A DNA stretch of 39,029 bases from Nevskia soli. GTDB taxonomy: Bacteria > Pseudomonadota > Gammaproteobacteria > Nevskiales > Nevskiaceae. Numbering within the stretch: position 1 is the stretch's first letter; each line of letters opens with the position of its first letter. The stretch covers positions 1-39,029 of the forward strand of contig JAMFRN010000217.1 of the NCBI GenBank assembly GCA_026224805.1. The letters run 5' to 3'. The position numbers and the translations under genes are program-made. This document shows positions 6,979 through 14,799 of this stretch, one piece after another. Below the pieces are notes generated by a model. It worked only from the letters and a program-made list of their open reading frames with translations, was not told the DNA's origin and ran no database searches.

Positions 6979-8625
6979 CTACTTGAGCCAGACCTCGACG
7001 CGCCGGTTGCGCTCGCGTCCGGCGGGGGTGTCGTTCGACGCCACCGGGATGGCGGAGCCGAAGCCGCGCACGTCGAGCACGTCGATGCCGCGAGAGCGCA
7101 GCGCTCCGGCGATGACGTCGGCGCGCGCCTGTGACAGTTGCAGGTTGGAATCGGCGGCGCCGACGCCGTCGGCGAAGCCGGCCAGCAGCAGGCTGCGGCC
7201 GCGCCCGGATTTGCCCATGAAGGCGACCAGGCGGCCAAGATCGCGCTGCGCCTTGGTGTCGGGGTTGCCGGTGCCGGACTCGAAGCGGAAGTCGAAGGAC
7301 AGGCGCTCGGCGCCGGCGACCATCTGGCTGTAGCCCGCGGGCCAGTTGGCGTCGAGGGCGACTTTTTCCGTGTACGGATTCTGCGAGATGAAGCCGATCT
7401 GCTTGACCACGTCCTGGCCGGCATCGGACAGGGCGAACTCGACGAAGTCGGCGGCGTCCCGCGACGGCGCCTTGCCCGGCAGGTACAGGTACAGGCGCCG
7501 CGACAGCGGATAGTCCTCGGTGCCCACGGTGAACTGCGTCGGCACGATCGGCGGATTGCCGGGGCCGGCGGAGATGCCCAGCACCTTGCTGCGCCGAACA
7601 TAGGGCAGGCCGATGAAGCCGATGGCGCCGGGGTCGGCGGCCACCGCGTCGGACAGCTCGGTGGAGGATTCGTAGCGGTGCGCCGAGCCGAGCAGCTTGA
7701 GGCTGAGCGGGTCGAGCACCAGGGCCTTGAAGGTGTCGAAGGTGCCGGACTTGTCGTCGCGGGCGTAGAGGGTGATCGGCCCGGCGCTGCCGCCGAGCGC
7801 GCTCCAGTCGGAGATGTCGCCGGAGAAGATCTTGCCGACCTGCTGGATGGTCAGCGTCTGCAGCGGGTTGGCGGAATTCACCACCACGGCGACGCCGTCC
7901 AGGCCCAGCACGTGCTCGGAGGAGGGCGAGGACAGGTCGCCGTCGAGCGCGGTGAGATCGGCGATCTCCTCTGGCTTGATGCGCCGCGAGGCCATGCCGA
8001 GGTCGGCGGCCTGCGCCGCGAGATCCTTAAACGCGGTGGCGGAGCCGTGCGCGAACACTTCGATCGCCGGGCGTGAACCTGCGGTTGCCGATTGCGATAC
8101 CACCTGGTGTTCGTCGGCCGCAAGTTCCTTGACGTCGGTGGCGCTGGCGCCCTTGGACCTGAGATAGGCGTCGGCCAGCGCCGGCCCCAGTTTCTCGCCG
8201 ATGGTGTTGGAGCCGTGCATGCGGAACAGCACCGCCACGGGGGTGCGGGCGGCGGTGGATTGCACCGGGGACGCATCGGGGGCGGGAGCACTGGGACGTC
8301 CGAGCAGGAGCACCAGGATCAGGCCGATAATGCCCAGTACCAGCCCTGCCACCAGGAAGGCCATCGGCACCTGCCGCTTCGGCTGCGCCTGGACGATGCG
8401 CGAGGCTTGCTGTTGCGCGCGCACGTCGGAAGCGAGTTTGCGCAGGGCCGCGTCGCCGCGGGTTTCCGCCTCGCTCAGGATCTGTTCCAGCCGTTGCGGA
8501 TTGCCCAGCAGGTCGCGCAGGGAATCCCTGGCGCCGAGTTGCCGCTCGGCCTGCAGCTTGAGCTGCCAGACCAGGTTGGAAAACTGGATATTTCCGGGTT
8601 TCCCCGAATCGTTTTTGTCCGACAT
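6979..8625 (-). CDS. Membrane-anchored PstS-like substrate-binding protein with C-terminal OmpA domain
   Basis: 548 residues. The N-terminal 86 residues look cytoplasmic and charged. One transmembrane helix follows (about 87-109, AFLVAGLVLGIIGLILVLLLG). A periplasmic PstS-like binding domain (about 130-400) has the family motif MHGSNTIGEKLGPALADAY and a later DDKSGTFDTF. The C-terminal OmpA domain (about 420-548) shows GFADGVG, the LSQARA helix and GRERNRRVEVWL, including the Asp and Arg that in this family contact diaminopimelate of peptidoglycan. The likely role is a phosphate- or anion-sensing/binding protein tied to the cell wall; ligand not proven. ATG 8625 is the only good start; the ribosome-binding site is weak. 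The upstream region carries a Pho-box-like site (8669-8686). Confidence 0.85.
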   Translation of the reverse strand: MSDKNDSGKPGNIQFSNLVWQLKLQAERQLGARDSLRDLLGNPQRLEQILSEAETRGDAALRKLASDVRAQQQASRIVQAQPKRQVPMAFLVAGLVLGIIGLILVLLLGRPSAPAPDASPVQSTAARTPVAVLFRMHGSNTIGEKLGPALADAYLRSKGASATDVKELAADEHQVVSQSATAGSRPAIEVFAHGSATAFKDLAAQAADLGMASRRIKPEEIADLTALDGDLSSPSSEHVLGLDGVAVVVNSANPLQTLTIQQVGKIFSGDISDWSALGGSAGPITLYARDDKSGTFDTFKALVLDPLSLKLLGSAHRYESSTELSDAVAADPGAIGFIGLPYVRRSKVLGISAGPGNPPIVPTQFTVGTEDYPLSRRLYLYLPGKAPSRDAADFVEFALSDAGQDVVKQIGFISQNPYTEKVALDANWPAGYSQMVAGAERLSFDFRFESGTGNPDTKAQRDLGRLVAFMGKSGRGRSLLLAGFADGVGAADSNLQLSQARADVIAGALRSRGIDVLDVRGFGSAIPVASNDTPAGRERNRRVEVWLK

Positions 8626-8668
8626 TGTTTGTTATGCCCCAATGATCAGGGTCGTTTAGCAAATGAAA

Positions 8669-8686
8669 ATGACGTTTCTGTGAAAG
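8669..8686 (-). promoter_or_regulatory. Pho-box-like 11-base direct repeat upstream of PstS/OmpA gene
   Basis: Read on the minus strand this is CTTTCAC-AGAA-ACGTCAT, two 7-base half-sites with a 4-base spacer. Compared with the Pho box consensus I know (CTGTCAT, 4 AT-rich bases, CTGTCAY), 13 of 18 positions agree, and both TCA cores are in register. It lies about 45-60 bases before the start codon. An identical 18-base copy sits at 10824-10841. Binding by PhoB is an inference. Confidence 0.4.
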
Positions 8687-8730
8687 CGGCCGCCGCAAGC
8701 CCCGTGCCGGCCAATTCCGTCGTGCAAAAG

Positions 8731-8764
8731 AATGGGGGCGGCTCCTGGCGGAGCCGCCCCCATT
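8731..8764 (-). terminator. Intrinsic terminator after the first propeller lipoprotein
   Basis: A 15-base perfect stem (8731-8745 with 8750-8764, core GGGGGCGGCTCC) with a 4-base loop, followed on the minus strand by CTTTTG. It lies 28 bases beyond the stop of the lipoprotein gene ending at 8793. A near-identical structure follows the upstream paralogue. Confidence 0.85.
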
Positions 8765-8792
8765 TTGAAGCGACTGCTGGTACCGCTTTACA

Positions 8793-10709
8793 TCAATGCG
8801 CGTTGATGTTGTTCGGCGTACCCGCCGGCAAGGTGCCGCCGCCGGCGATGCTGACGGTCAGCTCCGCGTTGCCGATCTGGCGGTAGTTGAGCAGGTTGTT
8901 GTTCGGCGTCTGCACGCCGTAGCCGGCGAAGGTCATGCTCAGGTGGGTGGGATCGACCTGGGTGGCGGTCGGTGCGTACAGGCGCTGGGCGAACCAGGTC
9001 TGGGTCGGGATGACGGGCGCGGTGGACGGAACCGTGACGCTGGCGCCGCCGGCCTGATTGGGGCCGGTGAAGCTGTTGATCGAGGCGATCGGGTTGGTGA
9101 TGCCGTTGTACACCGTCCAGTTCATCATGTCGGTGGACTCGGCATAGCCGATGTAATGGAACGCATCGGAATCGCCGTCCAGGCAGTTGCCGCCCGAGAA
9201 GTACAGGCCCCAGCGGGTCTGGTTGCCGTAGATGTCGATCAAGGTGCCGCGCGGGCTGATCCAGCGGGTCTGGGTGAAGTCCACCGTGGTCGGATCGTTC
9301 AGGCCTTTGACCACGCCCAGGTCGGTGAAGTTGACGCCGTCAGTGGTGGTGGCCAGGCGCACGTTGGAAATGTCGTGGTTGGTCTTGCCGCTGAACGGCG
9401 CCTTGTTGCACTGCTCGGCCGCCGACAGGGCGGTACTGCCGGTGTTGTCGCCGTTGAGGATCTTCTGTACGTACAGCACCGTGACCGGCGCGCCCGGCGT
9501 GGTGGCGGCGACCGCATTGGCGGCCGGCGTCGGGAACACCGCCATGATGCCGTCCGGATTGAGCAGTCCGTTGGTCTGCTGTACCACCACCGGATTGGTG
9601 GTGTTGCCCGCAACCGGGCTGAGCGCGGAGGCGATGGACTTGATGTCGTTGGTGCCGGGAACCGCGGTGGTCTTGTTGTTGGTGTTGGAGATCGGGAACT
9701 TGTTGCTGGCGGAGGTGAGGTTGATCACCCACAGCGGCGCGCCGTCGACGATTGCCGTGGCCGGCGTCACGCCGGGCAGGTTGCTGGTGTTGCGGTCCAG
9801 CATGTACAGGAACTGACCGGTCCCCGCGTTGCCCATGCCGGGCAGCTGGATGATGGCGGCATGGCCCCAGCCGTCGTCATCGCCGGAAGCGGGGTAGCCG
9901 ATTTTCGACGGGTATTCGCCGGCGACGGTGGCATTGGCGTTGGTACTTTGCAGCGTCGCCGGGCAGCCGGTGCTGGTCGAGGTGGCGGAGTAGCCGCCGC
10001 TGATCGGATTGGTCTGGTCCGGGTACAGTTCCAGCACGGTCTGCATGAAGTACCAGGTCTTGCCGTTGTCGTCCGATTCGGCGACGACCAGGGCTTCATC
10101 GAGATCCTTGGGGCGCCAGTCGAACAGGCCGATGATCGGCGCCTGGCCACCGTAGGCGTTGCCGGTGGGGGTTAGCGTGGTGTTGTACACCAGCGGGAAG
10201 TAGTACGGCGCCATGGTGACCGAGGGATCCTGCCCGGTTGCCGGCGTGGTGCCGAGCGGCGCGGCTGCCAAGGCGGCGAACTTGGCGCCGGTGACGTAGG
10301 ACACGCGCGTGGGCGCGCTGCCGCTGGAATAGGTGCAGAAGCCGTAAGTCGTATCCGGCACGTTGCCGCTGGTCAGGAACGGGTTGGTGGTGTTCTGGGT
10401 GTTGTTGGGATCGGCTGCCAGGTTGGTCAGGTTGAACGGTGTGGCGCCGTTGGCCGAGCCTTCGCCGATCGCCGTGCCCTGGTTGATGGTGACCGCGTTG
10501 ACGGTAGCGCCTGAGCCCAGCTTCGTGGTCAGGACCTGCGCGCCGGCGCCGCTGCCGGAGGAGGAAGAACTGCTCGAGCTGGAAGACGAGCCGCTGCTGG
10601 AGGAAGAGGAGGTCGTATCGGTGGTGTTGTAGTAATTCTTGGTGCAGGCGGAAATCAGGCTCAGTGACAATGACAGCAGGAGTGCTGCTGCCAGTTCATG
10701 ATTGGTCAT
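8793..10709 (-). CDS. Polyserine-linked lipoprotein with predicted beta-propeller domain (paralogue A)
   Basis: 638 residues from ATG 10709, preceded by AAGGGACG. The frame is open upstream, but the signal peptide fixes this start: MTNHELAAALLLSLSLSLISAC with lipobox ISAC and lipidated C22. A Ser/Gly linker (about 34-53) follows. The ectodomain contains an exact Asp-box, SDDNGKTW, as in sialidase-type beta-propellers, and two related blade motifs, TTDGVNFTD and ESTDMMNWT. The protein is therefore probably surface- or periplasm-exposed and may bind or cleave a polysaccharide; catalytic residues cannot be assigned. Polyserine linkers are known from secreted carbohydrate-active enzymes of gammaproteobacteria. 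It is a tandem paralogue of the next gene upstream. No named family is recognised with certainty. Confidence 0.85.
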   Translation of the reverse strand: MTNHELAAALLLSLSLSLISACTKNYYNTTDTTSSSSSSGSSSSSSSSSSSGSGAGAQVLTTKLGSGATVNAVTINQGTAIGEGSANGATPFNLTNLAADPNNTQNTTNPFLTSGNVPDTTYGFCTYSSGSAPTRVSYVTGAKFAALAAAPLGTTPATGQDPSVTMAPYYFPLVYNTTLTPTGNAYGGQAPIIGLFDWRPKDLDEALVVAESDDNGKTWYFMQTVLELYPDQTNPISGGYSATSTSTGCPATLQSTNANATVAGEYPSKIGYPASGDDDGWGHAAIIQLPGMGNAGTGQFLYMLDRNTSNLPGVTPATAIVDGAPLWVINLTSASNKFPISNTNNKTTAVPGTNDIKSIASALSPVAGNTTNPVVVQQTNGLLNPDGIMAVFPTPAANAVAATTPGAPVTVLYVQKILNGDNTGSTALSAAEQCNKAPFSGKTNHDISNVRLATTTDGVNFTDLGVVKGLNDPTTVDFTQTRWISPRGTLIDIYGNQTRWGLYFSGGNCLDGDSDAFHYIGYAESTDMMNWTVYNGITNPIASINSFTGPNQAGGASVTVPSTAPVIPTQTWFAQRLYAPTATQVDPTHLSMTFAGYGVQTPNNNLLNYRQIGNAELTVSIAGGGTLPAGTPNNINAH

Positions 10710-10823
10710 GACGTCCCTTGGTGTGGCGGTTGAAGAACTTCCCGAAGCGGGACAAATTAATGGCGGCGCATGACTATCATTGTTTTGTATGCCCCAATGA
10801 TCGGGCTCATTTAGCAAATCAAA

Positions 10824-10841
10824 ATGACGTTTCTGTGAAAG
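10824..10841 (-). promoter_or_regulatory. Second copy of the Pho-box-like site, upstream of paralogue A
   Basis: Identical over 18 bases to the site at 8669-8686, inside a duplicated segment of about 70 bases (10789-10859 against 8634-8704). It lies about 115-130 bases before the start codon of paralogue A. The spacing to the gene is longer than at the other copy, so only one of the two may be functional. Confidence 0.35.
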
Positions 10842-10881
10842 CGGTTGTCGCAAGGCCCGCGGCGGCGATTTCGCGGTGCAA

Positions 10882-10920
10882 AAGAAAGGGGGCGGCCCCT
10901 TACGGAGCCGCCCCCATTTT
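10882..10920 (-). terminator. Intrinsic terminator after paralogue B
   Basis: On the minus strand a GC stem (GGGGGCGGC with GCCGCCCCC) is followed by CTTTCTTTTG. It lies about 40 bases beyond the stop of the gene ending at 10960. It matches the terminator at 8731-8764 in sequence and position, so gene and terminator were duplicated together. Confidence 0.8.
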
Positions 10921-10959
10921 AAAACGACGATTAATAGCGACTGCTGGTGCCGCTTTACA

Positions 10960-13101
10960 TCAATGCATATTGCTGTTGTTCGGCGTTCCCGCGGGCAGAG
11001 CCTTGCTGACCGTGAGCTTGACGTTACCAATCGTGCGGTAGTTCAGCAGATCGCCAGCGGGCTTCTGCGATCCGTAGCCCGCAAAGGTGACGTTGAGGTG
11101 GGTTGAATCGACCTGCACCGCCGTCGGGGCATACAGACGCTGCGCGAACCAGGCCTGCGTGGGAACGATCGGGGCGGTTGCCGGGATCGTGATCTGCGAG
11201 CCGGTGTGGGTGCTGGCGTTGTTGTCGTTGTACACGGTTTCGGTGTTGATCGAGGCGATCGGGTTGTTGACGCCGTTGTACACCGTCCAATTCATCATGT
11301 CGGTCGATTCGGCGTAGCCGATGAAATGGAAGGCGTCGGAGTCGCCGTCCAGGCAGTTGCCGCCGGAGAAGTACAGGCCCCAGCGGCTCTGGTCGCCGTT
11401 GATGTCGATCAGGGTGCCGCGCGGGCTGACCCAGCGGGTCTGGGTGTAATCCACGCTCTTCGGATCATTCAGGCCGCTGACGATGCCCTTGTCGGTGAAG
11501 TTGATGCCGTCGGTGGTGGTAGCCAGGCGCACATTGGAGATGTCGTGGTTGGTGGTGCCCGGCACGCTGGCCCCGGTCGGCGCCCCCGCGCACTGCTCGG
11601 CCACCGAATATGGCGTGCTGCCGGTGTTGTCGCCGCCGAGGATCTTTTGCACGTACAGTACGGAGACCGTCGTGCCCGCCGTGCCCACGGTCGCCGCCGG
11701 GGTCGGGAACACCGCCATAATGCCGTCCGGATTGAACAGGCCCTTGGTCTGCAGCACACGCACCGGGGATTTGGTGCCGGACGCAGCGGAATTGAGCGCC
11801 GTGCCGATGGACTTCAGATCGGTGCTGGCCTCGTCGCCGTAGTTGCCGATCGGGAACTTCTGGCTGGCCCAGGTCATGTCGACCACCCACAGCGGGGCAT
11901 TGTCGTTGATTGCCTGAGTGGTGGGGGTGGTGGCGCTGTTGAGGTTGAAGCTCGCGTTGTTGGTATTGCGGTCCAGCAGGTACAGGAACTGTCCGCCGGC
12001 AGTACCGCCGCCGCTGGGCGAGCCCTCAGTCGGAATCGCACCCGGGAGCTGGATGACCATGGCGTGGCCCCAGCCGTCGTCGTCGCCGGAATTCGGGAAG
12101 CCGACCGACGAGGGGTACTCGCTGGGCGAGGTGGAGTTGGTGTTGTCCGCGCTGGCTGTCGTACCGGGGCAGCCGGTGAAGCCCGGGTTGGGCGGAGAAC
12201 TGGTGGTGCCGCCGGTGGTGGTGCTGACGCCGGCGCTATAGGTCGGATTGGTTTCATCCGGATACAGCTCCAGCACCGTCTGCATGTAGTACCAGGTCTG
12301 GCCGTTGTCGTCCGATTCCGCGGCCACCAGAGCCTCATCGTTGTCCTTGGGGCGCCAGTCGAACAGTCCGACGATCGGCTTGGAGCCGGTGGCTGCGCCC
12401 GGCGCATGGGCGGAAGTGGTGATGGGCGAGGTGTACACCATCGGGAAGTAGAAGGGCGCCATCGCCACCGAGGGATCGCCGCCAGCCTGGCCCGCGGGAA
12501 CCGTGTTGGCGTTCGTCCCGCCGACGAGAGACGTCACGCGCACCGGGGAGCTGCCGTGGTAGTCGCAGAAGCCAAAGGAATGATCCGGCACGGTGCCCTT
12601 GGAGCTGTACGTCGTGTACAGGTACGGGGTGGTGAAGTTGCTGGTCGTGATCGTGTCGCTGTTGTTCGTATCGGTATACGGGGTGCTGTTGAAGGTGTAA
12701 GCCTTCAGCTTGTCCAGGGTGAACGGGGTGTTGCCGGAATTCTTGCCGATGCCCACGCCCACGTTGATGGTGGACTTGGCGGGCACGACGCCGGAATCCA
12801 GGGTGGTGACCAGCGCCTGGGCGCCCGCGCCGCTGCTGCTCGAGGAGCTGCTGCTCGAGCCGCTGCTGGAAGAAGAGGAGCTGGAGCTGCTGCTGCCGGA
12901 GCTCGATGAGCTGCTGGAGGAGGAGGAGCTGCCGGAGCTGGAGGAACTGGAACTGCCGCTGCTGCTCGAGCTGGAAGACGAGCCGCTGCTGGAAGAAGAG
13001 GAGGTGGTATCGGTGGTGTTGTAATAGTTCTTGGTACAGGCGGAAATCAGGCTCAGTGACAATGACGATACGAGTACTGCAGCCAATTTATGGTTGGTCA
13101 T
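10960..13101 (-). CDS. Polyserine-linked lipoprotein with predicted beta-propeller domain (paralogue B)
   Basis: 713 residues from ATG 13101. Like its downstream neighbour it opens with MTNHKLAAVLVSSLSLSL and lipobox ISAC (C22). Next comes a much longer Ser/Gly linker (about 34-92) of six serine runs of 6-11 residues, each ended by a glycine. The ectodomain has the Asp-box SDDNGQTW, the blade motif TTDGINFTD, and the same ESTDMMNWT segment, and aligns along its whole length with paralogue A. It is probably an outer-membrane or periplasmic polysaccharide-binding or -cleaving protein; activity unknown. The 5' leader (13102-13165) is also conserved between the two genes. An 11-base periodic repeat lies about 100-135 bases upstream. 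Confidence 0.85.
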   Translation of the reverse strand: MTNHKLAAVLVSSLSLSLISACTKNYYNTTDTTSSSSSSGSSSSSSSSGSSSSSSSGSSSSSSSSSSSGSSSSSSSSSSSGSSSSSSSSSGAGAQALVTTLDSGVVPAKSTINVGVGIGKNSGNTPFTLDKLKAYTFNSTPYTDTNNSDTITTSNFTTPYLYTTYSSKGTVPDHSFGFCDYHGSSPVRVTSLVGGTNANTVPAGQAGGDPSVAMAPFYFPMVYTSPITTSAHAPGAATGSKPIVGLFDWRPKDNDEALVAAESDDNGQTWYYMQTVLELYPDETNPTYSAGVSTTTGGTTSSPPNPGFTGCPGTTASADNTNSTSPSEYPSSVGFPNSGDDDGWGHAMVIQLPGAIPTEGSPSGGGTAGGQFLYLLDRNTNNASFNLNSATTPTTQAINDNAPLWVVDMTWASQKFPIGNYGDEASTDLKSIGTALNSAASGTKSPVRVLQTKGLFNPDGIMAVFPTPAATVGTAGTTVSVLYVQKILGGDNTGSTPYSVAEQCAGAPTGASVPGTTNHDISNVRLATTTDGINFTDKGIVSGLNDPKSVDYTQTRWVSPRGTLIDINGDQSRWGLYFSGGNCLDGDSDAFHFIGYAESTDMMNWTVYNGVNNPIASINTETVYNDNNASTHTGSQITIPATAPIVPTQAWFAQRLYAPTAVQVDSTHLNVTFAGYGSQKPAGDLLNYRTIGNVKLTVSKALPAGTPNNSNMH

Positions 13102-13198
13102 GACGTCCCTTTGTGCGGCGGTTGAAGAATTTCCCAAAGGAGGGCAAGTTAATGAGGCCGTATGACTGTCCGGTTACGAAAAGCGCCTATTGCCTCTC

Positions 13199-13238
13199 GG
13201 TAATGATTCGGTGATATTCCGGTAATGTTTTGGCGGGA
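13199..13238 (-). promoter_or_regulatory. Three to four 11-base direct repeats, likely response-regulator operator
   Basis: Read on the plus strand: GGTAATG-ATTC-GGTGATA-TTCC-GGTAATG-TTTT-GGCGGGA, that is 7-base half-sites every 11 bases. On the minus strand the unit is CATTACC / TATCACC. Tandem half-sites with 11-base spacing are typical of OmpR/PhoB-family activators. The array is 98-137 bases before the start of paralogue B and 125 bases before marC on the other strand. The former position suits activation better. The regulator is unknown. Confidence 0.5.
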
Positions 13239-13362
13239 ATTTCCGGTCAGCCGCCTGCCGTTGCGGCCGGAAACAGGGGGCGGTTGCCGGGCGCGATGGG
13301 CCGGCCGATTGCCGCTGCCATGCCTTCACCACTATCGCCACTATTTTTAGGAAATGCGCTGG

Positions 13363-13992
13363 ATGGATCTGGTCAAGGAATTCGTCTCGCTGCTGGCGCT
13401 GCTCAACCCGATCGGCGCGATCCCCTTTTTCCTCGGGCTGACCGCCTCGCAGAGCCGGGTGGAGAAGCGGCGCACCATCCGCGTCGCCGCGTTTTCGGTG
13501 GCGGTGGTGCTGGCGGTGGCGGCCACCGCCGGCGAGCGCATCATCCATTTCTTCGGCATCAGCGTCGGCTCGCTGCAGGTGGGCGGCGGCATCGTCATGC
13601 TGCTGATGGCCATCGCCATGGTCAACGCCCAGGCCGGCAATACCCGCTCCACCACCGAGGAGCGCGACGAGGCGGAGCTGAAGGACAATATCGCGGTGGT
13701 GCCCTTGGCGATCCCGCTGATGGCCGGCCCGGGCACCATCAGCGCCATGATCATCTACGCCGGCAAGGTCAGCGGCTGGCTGGAGATCGGCGCGCTGATC
13801 GGCATCGGCGCGGCGCTGGGCGCGGTGACCTTCATCGCGCTGAGTCTGGCCGATCCCATCGCCAACTGGATCGGCCGCACCGGCATCAACATCACTACCC
13901 GCCTGATGGGGCTGATCCTGTCGGCGCTGGCGGTGGAGTTCATCGTCAACGGCCTCAAGGCCCTGCTGCCGGGACTGGGGCCGCAGACCTGA
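13363..13992 (+). CDS. MarC family integral membrane protein
   Basis: 209 residues, about six hydrophobic helices. It matches the MarC/UPF0056 family by LLALLNPIGAIPFFLGL near the start, AVVPLAIPLMAGPGTISAMI in the middle, and TRLMGLILSALAVEFIVNGL at the end. The family's function is unsettled; an early link of MarC to multiple antibiotic resistance was not upheld, and transport of a small molecule is assumed. Start: ATG 13363 has AGGAA ending nine bases before it. ATG 13354, in frame, lies directly against that site and is less likely. The gene is divergent from the lipoprotein pair and convergent with the GNAT gene. Confidence 0.9.
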   Translation: MDLVKEFVSLLALLNPIGAIPFFLGLTASQSRVEKRRTIRVAAFSVAVVLAVAATAGERIIHFFGISVGSLQVGGGIVMLLMAIAMVNAQAGNTRSTTEERDEAELKDNIAVVPLAIPLMAGPGTISAMIIYAGKVSGWLEIGALIGIGAALGAVTFIALSLADPIANWIGRTGINITTRLMGLILSALAVEFIVNGLKALLPGLGPQT

Positions 13993-14026
13993 GGCGGTCC
14001 GAGGCGCCGTCAGGATCGCTTCAGTA

Positions 14027-14092
14027 GTAGGGCGGCCCGTGGCCGCCGGAACTGTCGCGGTGCAGAACCACGGCGGCCACAGGCCGCCCTAC
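14027..14092. repeat. GGGCGGCC/GGCCGCC inverted repeat, copy 1
   Basis: Arms 14027-14047 and 14072-14092 are reverse complements over 21 bases with one mismatch. Each arm itself contains a smaller GGCGGCC-type palindrome. It lies between the convergent marC and GNAT genes. A second copy is at 16358-16423. Confidence 0.8.
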
Positions 14093-14158
14093 TGTGGCTC
14101 GGGCCGCAGACCCGAAGGTGGCGGCCGCGCGCCCTGGATCGGAGCGGGGCGCTTCTGC

Positions 14159-14647
14159 TCACTCCGCCACCAGGCCGCTATAGCCGTCGGCCCACAAGCG
14201 CTTCTCCATCCGCACCGCATCTTCCACGCCGCGGTAGTAGCCGGCCAGGCGTTCGATCTCGCGGTAGTTGCGGCTGCGGTAGAAGGCCCTGGCGGCTTCG
14301 TTGGTGGTGCGCGCCTCGACGCGGATTTTCTCGATGCCGGCGGTGCGCGCGCTGGCTTCGAGCCAGTTGAGCAGGGCGGCGCCCATGCCCTTGCGGCGCC
14401 GCAGCTGCTGCACGGCGAGCAGGTGCAGGTGGGCGGTGTCGTCGTTGTACTTCATGATGCCGAAGCCGAGCAGGTTGGTGCCCTCACGTACCACGGCGAC
14501 ATTGGTCGAGCGGTCGCGGATGCTCTTCAGCACCCGCGTCGGCGTCCAGTCCCAGCCCAGCCCGCGCTCGATGTAGTCGCGCGACATGCGCGAGATCGCG
14601 GGCGCGTCGCTGAACACGGCGAGGCGGATTTTATGGTCGGCGATCAT
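14159..14647 (-). CDS. GNAT family N-acetyltransferase
   Basis: 162 residues with the GNAT fold. The acetyl-CoA-binding motif is RRRKGMGAALLNWLE (R-x-x-G-x-G). It is preceded by strand HLHLLAVQQ and followed by VEARTTNEAARAFYRSRNY, the usual RimI-like helix and C-terminal strand region. It should transfer an acetyl group to an amine on a protein or small molecule; the substrate cannot be read from sequence. Start ATG 14647. The neighbours on the same strand are a glycosylase-like gene and small conserved genes, with a gap of 152 bases on the upstream side, so it may have its own promoter. Confidence 0.88.
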   Translation of the reverse strand: MIADHKIRLAVFSDAPAISRMSRDYIERGLGWDWTPTRVLKSIRDRSTNVAVVREGTNLLGFGIMKYNDDTAHLHLLAVQQLRRRKGMGAALLNWLEASARTAGIEKIRVEARTTNEAARAFYRSRNYREIERLAGYYRGVEDAVRMEKRLWADGYSGLVAE

Positions 14648-14799
14648 CGGCTGGTGTTCTTTCCCATAGGGGCTTCAGGCCTGCTGCGGCAATCCGGCTT
14701 GCAGCATGGAGCAAACCTTCCCGGTTCGGCAATCCACCCGGCGCCGGCCCGGATGCGGTGACTGTGCCGCAAAGCAGTGGCGTCCATCGGCACCGTTCG

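Noticed and set aside
7138-8076. Plus-strand open frame opposite the PstS/OmpA gene
   Set aside because: Gly/Ala/Val/Gln-rich shadow with no recognisable domain; the minus strand has intact PstS-like and OmpA domains.
10710-11030. Longer N-terminus for lipoprotein A
   Set aside because: It would read through the terminator and leader of the upstream gene and hide the lipobox signal peptide; the paralogue shows the start at MTNH.
12710-13024. Plus-strand Leu/Glu-rich peptide
   Set aside because: It is the antisense reading of the polyserine linker of lipoprotein B; its composition is a by-product of serine codons.
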